Assembly (NCBI GenBank): GCA_025353585.1
Contig: JANXOM010000013.1
Location: forward strand, 62,001-126,000
Length of the DNA stretch: 64,000 nucleotides
From: Deltaproteobacteria bacterium
GTDB lineage: Bacteria > Myxococcota_A > Polyangia > Haliangiales > Haliangiaceae
Direction of reading: 5' to 3'
The notes beneath the pieces were generated by a model. The model saw nothing but the letters and a program-made list of their open reading frames with translations, ran no database searches and was not told the DNA's origin. Shown here piece by piece: positions 41,435-51,205 of this stretch. Every line of letters begins with the position of its first letter. Position 1 is the stretch's first letter. Both the position numbers and the translations under genes were made by a program.

Positions 41435-41529
41435 CTGAGCCGCGTCTTTCCGGGCGATCTCCTCCGTAGAGGCGCCGGCGGCGGAGCCGACGAGCCGATC
41501 GACAGAGGCCGCGCTTGATTCGCGGTCGC
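41435..41529 (-). repeat. Dispersed intergenic repeat, copy C (reverse orientation, diverged)
   Basis: Read on the minus strand this is the third copy of the repeat at 4930-5063 and 23484-23625: CCGCGAATCAAGCGCGG, CTCTGTCGATCGGCTCGTCG, GCTCCGCCGCCGGCG, then GGAGGAGATCGCCC, GACGCGGCTCAG. It has single-base differences and lacks the internal duplications of the other copies. It lies between an intact and a broken kinase gene, and unlike the others it does not end at a stop codon. Confidence 0.8.
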
Positions 41530-41592
41530 CGTCGCCGCCGGCGCCCCGCCGATCCCGCCGACGCCGGCACGCCGCGTGCTTTTCCTCTCCGC

Positions 41593-42269
<677 letters not shown>

Positions 42270-42744
42270 GTGCGGGTCCGAGCGCACGCGATCCACGCGG
42301 CGAGCTGCGCGCGCTCCGCGTCGGTCGGCTGCACGCAGTCCATGTCCAGCGGGCCACCCGCGACGTTCGGGCAGCGCCCGCCCGGCATGAAGTGGTTGTC
42401 CGCCATCGGGCCGATGCCCGCCTGCTCGTCGATGTGATCCGGAACCTCGAGCACGCCTTCGAGCGTGTCGAAGTCATGGAACAGCGGCGCGCCGTTGCGC
42501 TGCGAGAGCTTGAGGTCGCTCGCGTGGCACATGGTGCAGTACTTGTCCATGAACGCCTTGCCGAAGCACGCGCCCGAGCCCGCGCCGTCCACGACGGTGC
42601 AGCCCGGATCGAACGCGGTGCTGTAGCCCATCGTTACCGGGTCGGGCGATGGACAGGCCGTCGCCGTCGCCGTCGGTTTGCCCGACGTACACGACGCGAC
42701 CAGCGCGAGCACGAACGTGGAGAGGAGCGTGCGCATCGTGCCTC

Positions 42745-43557
42745 CTAGAACCGTACCGCGGTATCGACGATACCGCGAAGCGTGAATGGATCGCCCGCCA
42801 GCCCGGCCTGGAGCTCGACGCCGGTCGATACCCGCTGATTACTCCAGCCGAGGCGCCCTGCCCCGATCACGCGCTCGACGCCGGCGGCCTCGACCGGATG
42901 GCCACCCATCGCGTGCGCGCTCGCCGCCACGCCACCGCCGAGCGCCACGGCCGCGCCGCCGCTCCACGTGATCTCCGACATGTTCATCGGATCCACGATC
43001 GACATCACCATCGGCGTGCCGAGCGGCCCGCGCATGTCCTCGAGCCCCGACAGCGAGCGCGAGAACCCGACGGACGCCACGAGCGCGACGCGCCCGATCT
43101 GCGTGGTGGTCCACACGGACGGCATCGCCATCCAGTGCCCCATCCCGAGGCCGTTCTGGCCGTCGGCCGTCGGCACCGACACCATGGCCATGACGCCGAC
43201 GCGCCCCCACGGCACCGCCGCGAGATCGGCGTTGGCGTGCAGCATCGCGTCGCCGAGCCCGCGCAGGCCGAGGCCGTTCTCGTCGAGGTGATAGACCGGC
43301 AAGCTCGCCGCAACGCCGACGCGCCCGTGCGTCCAGCTCACCGTCGTGGCCTCGCCCTGGTAGCTCCCGACGAAGTAGGGCGTGCTGAAGCTCGCCGCGA
43401 CGAGCCCGACGCTCGCGACGACGAGATCGCTCGGCGCGTGCCCGACGGAGGTCTCGGACATCGCCATCCCCGCGTGGTCCATCTCCGCGCCGGCCGGGGC
43501 GGCGAGCCCCAGCAAGACGAGACCGGTCATCGCGGACCCGCGCATCACGAGGTGCAT
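42745..43557 (-). CDS. Outer-membrane barrel/transporter-like protein with Met/His-rich N-terminus
   Basis: The 270-residue exported protein has a signal peptide (GLAAPAGA) followed by the metal-binding-like segment EMDHAGMAMSETSVGHAP. The rest is made of amphipathic strands with Gly turns (STPYFVGSYQGEATTVSWTH, GRVALVASVGFSRSL, RLGWSNQRVSTGVELQAGL) and ends in VDTAVRF, a terminal Phe as in outer-membrane barrels. The start chosen follows AGGTGG. The Met/His motif resembles copper-handling proteins (inference). It lies 8 bp before the cytochrome-like gene. Confidence 0.75.
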   Translation of the reverse strand: MHLVMRGSAMTGLVLLGLAAPAGAEMDHAGMAMSETSVGHAPSDLVVASVGLVAASFSTPYFVGSYQGEATTVSWTHGRVGVAASLPVYHLDENGLGLRGLGDAMLHANADLAAVPWGRVGVMAMVSVPTADGQNGLGMGHWMAMPSVWTTTQIGRVALVASVGFSRSLSGLEDMRGPLGTPMVMSIVDPMNMSEITWSGGAAVALGGGVAASAHAMGGHPVEAAGVERVIGAGRLGWSNQRVSTGVELQAGLAGDPFTLRGIVDTAVRF

Positions 43558-43566
43558 ACGAGCCAC

Positions 43567-43908
43567 CTACCCGTTCCGATCAGGGACATACGACGTACAC
43601 GCGGCGTCGATGTCCATGGTGGTCGCGTCCGAGCCGGCGAGGTTCGCGGTGACGTAGGTCTCGCAGGAGGCGACGGTGGCGCCACAGACGACGTTCATGG
43701 CATCCGTGCCGATCGGATGATCGATGCAGCAGATCTCGATCGCCTTCTGGACGGTGAAATTCTCGACGTCGTGGTGCTCCTGGAAGCAGGCCTCGTAGGT
43801 GTCGAACGGGTCGTTGTCGACCGGTTCGCCGCTGCTGCCACACGCGGACAGGGCGACGGGGAGAGCGAGGAGGGTGGCGACCAGTGAAGTGCGGATGAAG
43901 TGACGCAT
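43567..43908 (-). CDS. Small Cys-rich lipoprotein
   Basis: The 113-residue product has a lipoprotein signal (VALSACG) and five further cysteines after the lipobox (EACFQE, ICCIDH, VVCGAT, ASCETY, AACTSY, one doublet). These are spaced as in a small disulfide-rich domain or a metal-binding knot with HH and DH residues (QEHHDVENF, CCIDHPIG). No family is recognised. ATG is preceded by CACTCTCC. It heads the run toward the cytochrome-like gene (9-10 bp gap). Confidence 0.75.
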   Translation of the reverse strand: MRHFIRTSLVATLLALPVALSACGSSGEPVDNDPFDTYEACFQEHHDVENFTVQKAIEICCIDHPIGTDAMNVVCGATVASCETYVTANLAGSDATTMDIDAACTSYVPDRNG

Positions 43909-44011
43909 GGAGAGTGATCCTTCGGATCGACGTAAATTGAATGTGAGCTCGGCGCGCGCACGACGGCGCACGCGCGAGCTGCGCTGGTTCGAACCTGGGC
44001 CGCGCCGGGCG

Positions 44012-44362
44012 CTACGACGGCGCGTCGGGTCGCGCAGGGGCCGGCGGCGCGTGCGGATTGGCGATCGGCGTCGCGAGGACAGCGGCGATGCGCTCGGGGC
44101 GGGGAGCAACGGCCAACGCCAACGGCACGAAGGCCGGCGTCACCGCGCCGACCAGGTCCTGCATCAGGTTGTGGCAGCGCTTCATCGCGTCGTGCTTGCC
44201 GTCATCGACGGGCGCCGGCGGGCAATGACAGTCGGCCGGATCGGGACAGCAGCACGTCGTGACGAACGTGAACGTGCGGAGCTGCGAGACCGGCACCGCG
44301 AGCGCGAGCAGCACGGCGACCACGAGGGTCGCGGCGGCGAGCGCGGTCCGGGGGAGCTGCAC
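44012..44362 (-). CDS. Small membrane-anchored Cys-rich protein
   Basis: The 116-residue product has an N-terminal uncleaved-looking helix (TALAAATLVVAVLLALAVPV) and then a Cys/His cluster (TTCCCPDPADCHCPP, with KRCHNLMQDL later) that could bind a metal or form disulfides. The C-terminus is Pro/Ala-rich. Codon bias is good throughout. It lies 103 bp upstream of the Cys-rich lipoprotein gene, in the same direction, and could be part of the same set. No family is recognised. Confidence 0.65.
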   Translation of the reverse strand: MQLPRTALAAATLVVAVLLALAVPVSQLRTFTFVTTCCCPDPADCHCPPAPVDDGKHDAMKRCHNLMQDLVGAVTPAFVPLALAVAPRPERIAAVLATPIANPHAPPAPARPDAPS

Positions 44363-44393
44363 GTGGTTATTTGGGCAGAGCTGCCGCCACCTG

Positions 44394-45707
44394 TCAACGC
44401 GCGGGTGCGTCGAGGACCCGGCCGCTCGCTGCGATCGATCGTCGCAACGCCTGCAGGCGCAGGTGGTCGAGGCCGAGGATCACGACGGTGATCACGCCGA
44501 ACACCGCGAACAGGCTGAACGCGACCTGCGTGAGGTGGAGCCCGGCGAGGACCGTGGCGCCCCACGAGATGAAGTCGCGGCGCACGATGTTGGGGCCGTA
44601 GCGCACGATCGGGCGCAGCCACGCCGGGAGCTCGGCGCTGCTGTCGACGGGCGGGGTCGGGCGGAGGCGCACGTGGTTCGCCTCCGCGGCGGACACGACG
44701 TCGAAGTGCCGCGCGTAGTCCTGGCTGTTCGCCGAGCCGACCGCGACGATGATGTTGAAGTAGATGACGTAGATCGAAGCCGTGTACGTCACGAGGCTGA
44801 CGGCAATCGCGACGACCCACGGATCGAACGGCAGCGGGCCGCCTAGGCCGTCGAGATATGCCGGGCCGAACGCGAGGTGGCAGTGCCAGCCGAGCGCGAC
44901 CATGTAGCCGAGCGACGACAGCTCGTCGATGATCGTGTCGAGCCACGCGCCGAGCTTCGACGAGCGTAGCTTCAAGCGCGCGATCTCGCCGTCGCAGCAA
45001 TCGAGGTAGCTCGCGGCGAGGACGATCGCGGTGCCGGCGAACGCCGCGTCGAAGCTCGCGCGCGCGGTGAGCCAGCAGCCGACCGCGACGAGGACCGCGA
45101 CCAGATACGAGACCTGGTTCGGCGTGATCGGCGTCCACACGAGGAGGCGCGTCAACGGGAACGAGACCGGCCGGTAGAGGTAGCGCGTGATCGCGTTGTC
45201 TTGCGGCTTGACGAGGATCCGGTAGAGGAGCTGGTGCGCGCCGCGGCGCTCGTCGGGCGTGCGGATCGCGTGACGGGCGATGGCGCCCTGCAGGACGCGC
45301 GTGGGGGCGAGCCCGTCCACGAGCTGGGTGTCCGTGTCGCCGCGCGCGAGGCCCGCGAGCAGCGCTCCGACGGTGGCGCCCGTGACAACGACGGCACCTC
45401 CATACGTCCCCGCTGGTAGATCTCCGACGGCGATCGCCGCTCCCGCGCCGCCGCCGCGCAGCCAGTCCACCAGCGGCTGGGCCAGCGGCGTGTGCACGAG
45501 CTGGTCGGCGCGCAGCAGCAGGAGCGGCGCGCCGGTCACGCCGTACCAGGCGACGAGCTCGGCCCGCTGGGCCGCGGTGTCGACGACGTGGACCCGCGTG
45601 GCGCCGACGCGCTGGGCGACGCGGATCGCGCGCTCGCGTGCGCTCAGGCCGGCGATGCGCACCGCGGCGAGAGAGCTGTCCGCGAGCACGACCGCGTCGA
45701 GGTCCAC
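44394..45707 (-). CDS. CDP-alcohol phosphatidyltransferase with degenerate nucleotidyltransferase-like N-terminus (DIPP-synthase-like)
   Basis: The 437-residue membrane protein has the complete CDP-OH-P signature: DCCDGEIAR near 245, then G, D and D spaced as D-x2-DG-x2-AR-x8-G-x3-D-x3-D. Several membrane helices surround it. Residues 1-140 look like a worn nucleotidyltransferase domain (VVLADSSLA, LLLLRADQLV), and the joining segment (HAIRTPDERRGAHQLLYRIL, VKPQDNAITRYLYRPVS) matches bifunctional inositol-phosphate cytidylyltransferase/di-inositol-phosphate synthases. The GTG at 45707 follows GACGAG. It is divergent from a separate nucleotidyltransferase gene, which likely supplies CDP-inositol. 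Confidence 0.85.
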   Translation of the reverse strand: MDLDAVVLADSSLAAVRIAGLSARERAIRVAQRVGATRVHVVDTAAQRAELVAWYGVTGAPLLLLRADQLVHTPLAQPLVDWLRGGGAGAAIAVGDLPAGTYGGAVVVTGATVGALLAGLARGDTDTQLVDGLAPTRVLQGAIARHAIRTPDERRGAHQLLYRILVKPQDNAITRYLYRPVSFPLTRLLVWTPITPNQVSYLVAVLVAVGCWLTARASFDAAFAGTAIVLAASYLDCCDGEIARLKLRSSKLGAWLDTIIDELSSLGYMVALGWHCHLAFGPAYLDGLGGPLPFDPWVVAIAVSLVTYTASIYVIYFNIIVAVGSANSQDYARHFDVVSAAEANHVRLRPTPPVDSSAELPAWLRPIVRYGPNIVRRDFISWGATVLAGLHLTQVAFSLFAVFGVITVVILGLDHLRLQALRRSIAASGRVLDAPAR

Positions 45708-45967
45708 GCTCTCGTCTTCTACATGGCCGCGCGAGCCGGTGCCAGGGCAGTGCGTGGCAGGCGGTGTTGCCGGTGGCGGGTCCAGGAGACACCGGCCGGC
45801 CCGTCCGAGCTGGCCCGCGACGTGCCGCGCCGGCGCGAAGGCGCCGAGGTGACAGGAACTCGCCGGATCGGAGGCCAGATCGGCATAACCTGGTGAACTT
45901 CGGACAGGCCGTCGCGCCAACTACCTGGAATCACGGCGTGCATGGTGTTTGCAGCCCGTGCGGAACC

Positions 45968-46735
45968 ATGAAGGCAGTGATCCTAGCCGCGGGTTGTGCG
46001 ACGCGGCTCCGTCCCCACTCCGACGATACGCCGAAGACCCTGCTGCAGGTCGGCGGCGTGCCGATCCTCCGGCGGACCATCACGAGCCTGCTTCGCTGCG
46101 GCTTCGACCAGTTCATCATCGGCACCGGGTACCTCGAGCACATGGTGCGCGACGCGGTCGCGAGCTGGTTCCCTCAGCTCGACGTCACGTTCGTCTCGAA
46201 CCCGGACTTCCGCTCGACCAACAACGCGTTCTCCCTCCTGCTCACGCGCGAGGCCATCGGCGACGACGGCTTCATCCTCCTCGACGGGGACGTCGTCTTC
46301 GACGTGGCCGTGATCGAAGAGCTCGTCGAGCGTGGCCCTGACTGCCTCGCGGTCCGCTCCGTCGGTCAGATCGGCCTCGAGGAGGTCAAGGTCACCGCGG
46401 ACGCGCTCGACCGGGTCCTCGCGATCGGCAAGCACGTGCCCGTCCGCTCGGCGATGGGCGAGTCCGTTGGCATCGAGTGGTTCTCGGCGGCGTCGAGCCG
46501 AAAGCTGTTCGCGGCGCTGCAGCAGCGCGTGCGGGACAACGGCCTGATCAACGAGTACTACGAGGCGGCTTTCCAGCAGATCCTCGACGAGGGCACCACG
46601 CTGTACGGGGTCGACATCGGCACGATGTACGCCACCGAGATCGACACGATCGAGGACCTGCTCGCGGCGAACGCCCGGCTGGCCCAGCGCCCTGCGTTCG
46701 ACGTGCGCGTCGACGCGGTCCGCCTCGCCGTCTGA
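45968..46735 (+). CDS. Sugar/inositol-phosphate nucleotidyltransferase
   Basis: The 255-residue enzyme has the nucleotidyltransferase fold start MKAVILAAGCATRLRPHS (the Gly-rich loop carries CA where GxGTR is usual), KTLLQVGGVPILRR, the metal-binding LLDGDVVFD and a C-terminal Asp-rich end (GVDIGTMYATEIDTIED). It should make an NDP-linked compound from a phosphorylated sugar or inositol. Pairing with the CDP-alcohol transferase across a 260-bp divergent gap suggests CDP-inositol. The gap contains no gene; its right half has ATAACC and TGGTGTTTGCAG, but no promoter I can assign confidently. Confidence 0.88.
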   Translation: MKAVILAAGCATRLRPHSDDTPKTLLQVGGVPILRRTITSLLRCGFDQFIIGTGYLEHMVRDAVASWFPQLDVTFVSNPDFRSTNNAFSLLLTREAIGDDGFILLDGDVVFDVAVIEELVERGPDCLAVRSVGQIGLEEVKVTADALDRVLAIGKHVPVRSAMGESVGIEWFSAASSRKLFAALQQRVRDNGLINEYYEAAFQQILDEGTTLYGVDIGTMYATEIDTIEDLLAANARLAQRPAFDVRVDAVRLAV

Positions 46736-46802
46736 GCCAGCGCCGCGAACGGGTGGCTCCGGGCGGTCACACCGGGTCCAGCGCACGGAAATGTTGCGGT
46801 CC

Positions 46803-46830
46803 GTTACCCGCGGTGAAGCTAGTAGGTAAC
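46803..46830. promoter_or_regulatory. Spaced dyad upstream of a lipoprotein gene
   Basis: GTTACC and GGTAAC are perfect inverted 6-mers with centres 22 bp apart (two helical turns), 38 bp before the start at 46868, in the otherwise unremarkable 46736-46867 gap. This is the geometry of a two-site operator for a dimeric or tetrameric regulator. It is weak evidence by itself. Confidence 0.3.
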
Positions 46831-46867
46831 AGTTGTATCGTCGGCGCCGTTTGGGGACGATGCGGTG

Positions 46868-47635
46868 ATGGGTACCCGGACCGTCCTGTTCGTCGCGATC
46901 TGCGCGCTGGCTTGTGGCTGCGCGCAAGCCGGTAAGGAGTCGCTCGGCGGCGACCACCCGGATGGCGGCACCGGGCTGCACCCCGCGATCGACGCGGACA
47001 ACGGCACGCATCCGGACGCCCCCGGCGGCGCCGATGCCACCGTGATGCTCGACGCGCCCACGACGGCCGGACCGCACACGCTCGCCGGCACGAGCGCGAC
47101 GACCGACGACCGGAGCGCGATCGCGTGCTCAGCCTCCGATGCGAACGGCGTGACCCTCTACACGGACCAGAACAGCTACTACCGCGTCTTTCCGCTGGCG
47201 GATTTCGGGATCACCACGACCTTCCACGTCAGCCGCGTCGACTTCGCCGTCGAGACGGCCACCGGCGGGCCGACGGACGTCACCGTCAAGGTCGGGACGT
47301 ACGGGGGCACGGTCGGCGACACCCTGACGAAGAACAAGATCGCGTCGACGACGCAGAAGACCCAGAGCATCGCGAACGCCGCGACCAGCGAGTCCGTCGC
47401 GCTGACCAATGACATCGCCGCCGGCGGGATCTTGATCGTGGAGATCGACTCGGCGAGCGGGCAGACCGCCATGTCCGAGTTTTTCATGGGCGCCAACGGC
47501 GGGGCCGAGACGGAGCCGAGCTACATCAGCTCGACGGTCTCCGGCTGTGGCGCGACCTCGCCGACGAAGCTCTCGACGCTCGGCCTGACGACAACGCCGG
47601 CCTGGCTGATCACGGTGACCGGAACGTCGGACTGA
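46868..47635 (+). CDS. Asp/Gly-rich-linker lipoprotein of unknown function
   Basis: The 255-residue product has a lipoprotein-like signal (CALACGCAQ) and a long linker of Asp, Gly, Pro and His (HPDGGTGLHPAIDADNGTHP). Its last 140 residues are a Thr/Ala-rich beta domain (FHVSRVDFAVETATGGPTDV, VTVKVGTYGGTVGDTL, GGILIVEIDSASGQTAMSEF) typical of surface beta-sandwich or jelly-roll folds. No family is recognised. A GTG directly before the ATG is also usable. The end overlaps the convergent DUF1415 gene by 26 bp. Confidence 0.72.
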   Translation: MGTRTVLFVAICALACGCAQAGKESLGGDHPDGGTGLHPAIDADNGTHPDAPGGADATVMLDAPTTAGPHTLAGTSATTDDRSAIACSASDANGVTLYTDQNSYYRVFPLADFGITTTFHVSRVDFAVETATGGPTDVTVKVGTYGGTVGDTLTKNKIASTTQKTQSIANAATSESVALTNDIAAGGILIVEIDSASGQTAMSEFFMGANGGAETEPSYISSTVSGCGATSPTKLSTLGLTTTPAWLITVTGTSD

Positions 47636-48275
47636 TCCCGACGCGCGCGTAGGCCGCGGCGCGGTCGGCGGCGATCGCATCGAGGGTGGCCGCGATGGCC
47701 GCGGAGTGCGTCGAGAGCGACGCGTGGTTCGTCGTGGCGATGCGGTCGGCGACCTCGGCGCGCGGCGCCGTGATGTAGCCGCCGAGCATCGCGAGCTGGC
47801 GGGCGCGGTCCTGCGCGTGTGGGCCGCCGCCACGGATCGCGTCGAGCACCGACAGCGGCACGAGCTGCAGGAGCGGGTCGGGCGAGCGGCGGCAGAACGG
47901 GACGGCGCGCGCGGGCGTGGCGAGATCGAGCGGCGCCGTCGGGTGAAAGTCCGCGACGCCGACGCCAGGGACGAGCGTCGTGACGGCGTCTTTCAGCGTG
48001 CGGAGGTCGCCCTGCGTGGCGACGAGCTCGGGCGCGACGATCATCGCCACGCGCGTCTCGGGGCGCGCGAGCAGCACGCGCGCACACGCGGCGAAGGCGG
48101 CCGCATCGGGCGCGCCGAACAGCACGTCGATCGCGACCTCGCCGCTGCGGCGCGCGGACGCGGCCCACGGGCACAGGTCGTACGCCTCGACGACCTCGAC
48201 AAGGTACCGGTCGAGGACCCGGCGCACCTCGACAGTCCGAGCGTCCACGCAACCATCGTAGGCCAGGCGTGTCAT
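47610..48275 (-). CDS. DUF1415 family protein
   Basis: The 221-residue soluble protein matches the DUF1415 family: VVEAYDLCPWAASARRSG near 30-45, VAMIVAPELVATQGDLRTL, VADFHPTAPLDL, FCRRSPDPLLQLVPLSVL and the HAQDRARQLA segment. Family function is unknown; the conserved Cys-Pro-Trp and His residues suggest an enzyme or metal site. The ATG at 48275 is 9 bp from the divergent start at 48285; a GTG at 48248 is an alternative start. It is otherwise of typical length. Confidence 0.88.
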   Translation of the reverse strand: MTRLAYDGCVDARTVEVRRVLDRYLVEVVEAYDLCPWAASARRSGEVAIDVLFGAPDAAAFAACARVLLARPETRVAMIVAPELVATQGDLRTLKDAVTTLVPGVGVADFHPTAPLDLATPARAVPFCRRSPDPLLQLVPLSVLDAIRGGGPHAQDRARQLAMLGGYITAPRAEVADRIATTNHASLSTHSAAIAATLDAIAADRAAAYARVGISPTFRSP

Positions 48276-48284
48276 CCTGGATAC

Positions 48285-49466
48285 GTGCGCGGGCCTCATG
48301 CTCTCGGGTGGCTGGTGGCCGTGGCGGGCGCGCTCGGCGGTAGCGGGGCGCGGGCCGACGCGCGCTTGGACGCGATCGCGCGCCATACCGCGGCCGATGT
48401 CGTGGCGCTGCGCGCCGAGCTGCCCGGCGATGCGGCGGTGCGCTGCACGCTCGGCGCGATCTACGCAGCGCGCGGCGATCTCTCGCGCGCGAGCCTGTAC
48501 CTCGAGCCGTGCGACAGCGCCATGCTCGCGGAGGACCTCGCCGCGCCGGTGGCCCGCGCGCGCCGCGAGGTGGCCGCGAAGATCCGCGCCAGTGAGCTCG
48601 CGGGGATCGACGTGCTGACGGATCCGGAGGGCGCGTGGGCCGCGGTCGACGCCCTGCCCGGCGAGACATTCGTGACGCCGCAGATGATCTGGGTCCCGGC
48701 CGGGCACCACGTCGTCACGGCGACGAGCGCGGATGGCCGCGCGTACACGAACGAGATCGACGCGAGGCCGCACGCACAGGGGCCGTTGATGATCGCGCTC
48801 AGCGCGCCCCCCGCGGTCGTCGCGCACGCGGGCACCGTGGACCTCAGCGAGGACAACGCCGGCGACACCGAGGCCGCACCGCCGCCGGATCAGAAGCACC
48901 CGTCGCTCGTGCCGCAGCACTTCGTCGACGGCGGCACCGTCGGCGGGCCGCAGCTCGAGGACCCGCTCGCCCACGGCATCCCGGGCCATGGCCACGCGCG
49001 GAGCTACCGGCTCGGCGTACGCTTCGGCGGCGGCGTCTTCGACCACAGCGGCGCCGACGCGCGGCTCGGCGTCGCGGCCGCCGTCGTGCTCTCTGCCCCG
49101 CTGACCGCGCGGCTGGCGTTTGCCGCGCGCCTCGACTGGAGCCGGCGCGGCGGCACGAGCGGCGCCACGAACGGCATGGCGGGCATGCACGGCATCGACG
49201 CGCTCGGCGCGACCGCGGGCGCGACGGTCATCCTCGTCCACCGGCCCGCCTTCGACCTGCTGGCCGGCGGCGGCGCCCGCATGGCTGTCGCCCTCGAGGA
49301 CACCATGGACGCGTCGCGAGCCACGCTGGCCGGCGCGGCCTGGCTCGAGGTCCCGTTGCGCGCGACCCCGCTGACGCTGGGCCTGCGCTTCGAGCAAGGC
49401 CTCACCGCCTTCGCCCCCGCCGCCCACGACCAGGCCCTGCTCGCCGAGCTCGGCCTCGACTTCTGA
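48285..49466 (+). CDS. Secreted TPR-like protein with outer-membrane-like barrel
   Basis: The 393-residue product has a signal peptide (LVAVAGALGGSGARA). A short helical repeat region follows (LGAIYAARGDLSRASLYLEP), then a PEGA-like segment (GAWAAVDALPGETFVTPQM). The second half (from about 240) is a barrel-like beta domain with alternating hydrophobic strands, ending ALLAELGLDF with a terminal Phe. This mix of tetratricopeptide, PEGA and barrel-like parts recurs in myxobacterial surface proteins. It starts at a GTG 9 bp from the divergent DUF1415 gene. Confidence 0.75.
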   Translation: MRGPHALGWLVAVAGALGGSGARADARLDAIARHTAADVVALRAELPGDAAVRCTLGAIYAARGDLSRASLYLEPCDSAMLAEDLAAPVARARREVAAKIRASELAGIDVLTDPEGAWAAVDALPGETFVTPQMIWVPAGHHVVTATSADGRAYTNEIDARPHAQGPLMIALSAPPAVVAHAGTVDLSEDNAGDTEAAPPPDQKHPSLVPQHFVDGGTVGGPQLEDPLAHGIPGHGHARSYRLGVRFGGGVFDHSGADARLGVAAAVVLSAPLTARLAFAARLDWSRRGGTSGATNGMAGMHGIDALGATAGATVILVHRPAFDLLAGGGARMAVALEDTMDASRATLAGAAWLEVPLRATPLTLGLRFEQGLTAFAPAAHDQALLAELGLDF

Positions 49467-49481
49467 CCCCTTGTCCGGCGG

Positions 49482-49523
49482 CCGGCCACACCACCGGGGC
49501 CTGGCCCCTTTGTTGGTGTCCGG
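49482..49523. terminator. Bidirectional terminator-like hairpin between convergent genes
   Basis: An inner 5-bp stem (GGGGC with GCCCC, 49496-49508) sits inside an outer 6-bp stem (ACACCA at 49488-49493 with TGGTGT at 49514-49519). The short run TTT follows the inner stem on the plus strand, which is weak for a classical terminator. The position between two gene ends (49466 and 49535) supports shared termination. Confidence 0.4.
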
Positions 49524-49534
49524 AATCCGGCCGT

Positions 49535-50452
49535 TCAACAGGCGAGGCCGGATTCGTCCAAATATCGGACCACGAGGTCCTCGGTGGCCACGCGCGACCA
49601 GGCGAAGCTGGCGATCAGGTCGGCGGGCGCGCAGGGCGCAGGGCTCGCCGCGAGCCCGACCGCGGCGGCGAGCCAGCCGCACAGCGCCGGCCCCGTGTAG
49701 CGCGCGCGGACGCCGGACCACGGGATGGAGCCGTGCAGCTTGGCGAGCTTGTCGCCACGCTCGGCGCCGAGGAGCAAGAGGTGGTGCCGGTACGCGACGC
49801 GCGGCAGCCCGAGCGCGCGTTGCAGGAGCACCTGCGTCCCCGTGCTCGGTGCGATGTCCCGCCCGCGCACCACGTCGGTCACGCCGGCCGCCGCGTCGTC
49901 GACCACGACCGCGAGCTGGTACGCGATCGCCCCATCGCGCCGCCGCACCACCGGGTCGCCCATCTCGCGCGCCGGCGTCTGCGAGAGATCCAGCCCGCCG
50001 AGGTCCACCAGCTCCACGCGGTCGTCGTCGAGCTGCGCCCGCAGGGGCTCTTCACTCGCGCGCCAGCCGCTCGCCGGCAGCGGGCGCCCGCGACACGTGT
50101 TGTCGTACGCCCAGCCGCCATCGGGCGCCCGTCGCCCGCTCGCCGCCCGGTCCCCGCGCGAGCACGCGCACGGGTACAGGCGCCCCGCCGCCGCCAGCGC
50201 GTCGAGCGCCGCCGCGTGCGCCGCCGTGCGCCCGCTCTGCACCACGACCCCATCCCACGCGAGCCCGAGCCACGCGAGCGCGTCGATCATCTGCGCGGCC
50301 CACGCCTCCTTCGCGCGCGTCGGGTCCAGGTCCTCGAGCCGGAGCAGCGCCCGGCCGCCCCGCGCCCGCGCGTCGAGCCAGACGAGGAGCGCCGATAGCA
50401 ACGTCCCCGGATGCGCCTCGCCGGTCGTCGACGGGGCAAACCGGCCGATCAC
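49535..50452 (-). CDS. gluQ: Glutamyl-Q-tRNA(Asp) synthetase
   Basis: The 305-residue protein is a paralogue of glutamyl-tRNA synthetase lacking the anticodon-binding domain. It charges Glu onto queuosine of tRNA-Asp. Visible features: [19 protein letters not shown] (HIGH-like), the zinc ligands CACSRG and [27 protein letters not shown], and KLAKLH (KMSKS-like). Length fits the family. The start is GTG at 50452. It lies 8 bp before the M15-type peptidase gene on the same strand, but the pairing may be accidental. Confidence 0.95.
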   Translation of the reverse strand: MIGRFAPSTTGEAHPGTLLSALLVWLDARARGGRALLRLEDLDPTRAKEAWAAQMIDALAWLGLAWDGVVVQSGRTAAHAAALDALAAAGRLYPCACSRGDRAASGRRAPDGGWAYDNTCRGRPLPASGWRASEEPLRAQLDDDRVELVDLGGLDLSQTPAREMGDPVVRRRDGAIAYQLAVVVDDAAAGVTDVVRGRDIAPSTGTQVLLQRALGLPRVAYRHHLLLLGAERGDKLAKLHGSIPWSGVRARYTGPALCGWLAAAVGLAASPAPCAPADLIASFAWSRVATEDLVVRYLDESGLAC

Positions 50453-50459
50453 ACGGTGA

Positions 50460-51113
50460 CTATACGCCGGGCTTGCGCTCTTGCTTCGCCGGCGCGGGGT
50501 GCCGCGCGAGCTCCGCCCAGTACGGGTGGTAGTGGTTCACGCCGTTCGTGAACGTCCACGCCGTGTCATGCAGCCCGGGCCGCGTGTCCATGTGGATGAA
50601 CTGCTCGCTCGGATACCAGCCGATGCCGACGTCCGTGTACTTCGTCCACAGCCAGTCGCGCAGCTTCGGCAGGTTCTCGCCGCGCACGCGGAAGTCGATG
50701 GCGCGCGCCCCGCGGTGCGGCGACTCCCAGCCCTCGCTGCGCGTGGCGCGGTAGGCCGAGACGAACTCGATCTCCTTGCCCGGATAGTGCTCGGCCACAT
50801 CCGCCAGCATCGCCAGCGTCTTCCTCGCGATCGCGTGCTCGCGCCCGCTCTGCCGGCAACGGAACAGGTGCGTCAGCTCCGCCGTCGTGGCCGCGTCCGT
50901 CGAGCCGTCGTGGCCGATCGCGACCACCGCGTGCACGCGCATGTTTTCGTCGTACAGCGCCACCTCGACCGGCTCGAGCGCCGCCTCGGCCACCACGGGG
51001 CCGAGCGCGACCGGGACGGGGACCGGCGCGGCCCCGGCCATGGCCGTCATCATCGCGGATGCGAGCTTGAGCTGGGCAATGGCGGGGATCATGGACGCGA
51101 CGGAGCCTGGCAC
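50460..51113 (-). CDS. DUF882/M15-like peptidoglycan peptidase
   Basis: The 217-residue exported protein has an N-terminal hydrophobic helix and the M15/DUF882 signature: [32 protein letters not shown], then [19 protein letters not shown]. The His/Asp/His residues ([16 protein letters not shown]) fit zinc ligands. It is expected to cleave peptide cross-links in the periplasm. The start at GTG 51113 could instead be the ATG at 51092, which would make a shorter signal. It is the second M15-type enzyme in the window. Confidence 0.88.
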   Translation of the reverse strand: MPGSVASMIPAIAQLKLASAMMTAMAGAAPVPVPVALGPVVAEAALEPVEVALYDENMRVHAVVAIGHDGSTDAATTAELTHLFRCRQSGREHAIARKTLAMLADVAEHYPGKEIEFVSAYRATRSEGWESPHRGARAIDFRVRGENLPKLRDWLWTKYTDVGIGWYPSEQFIHMDTRPGLHDTAWTFTNGVNHYHPYWAELARHPAPAKQERKPGV

Positions 51114-51205
51114 GTGAATCGTTGCAGCTCAAACGATTTCGACCCTCCCCGCCGCACGGATTTCGGACACTTGAGCCGCGGTTAGGAAGTGATAGGGTCG
51201 CGATA

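Noticed and set aside
43975-44010. tRNA T-loop-like GGTTCGAACC
   Set aside because: It is only a short palindrome; no acceptor, D or anticodon stems can be built around it.
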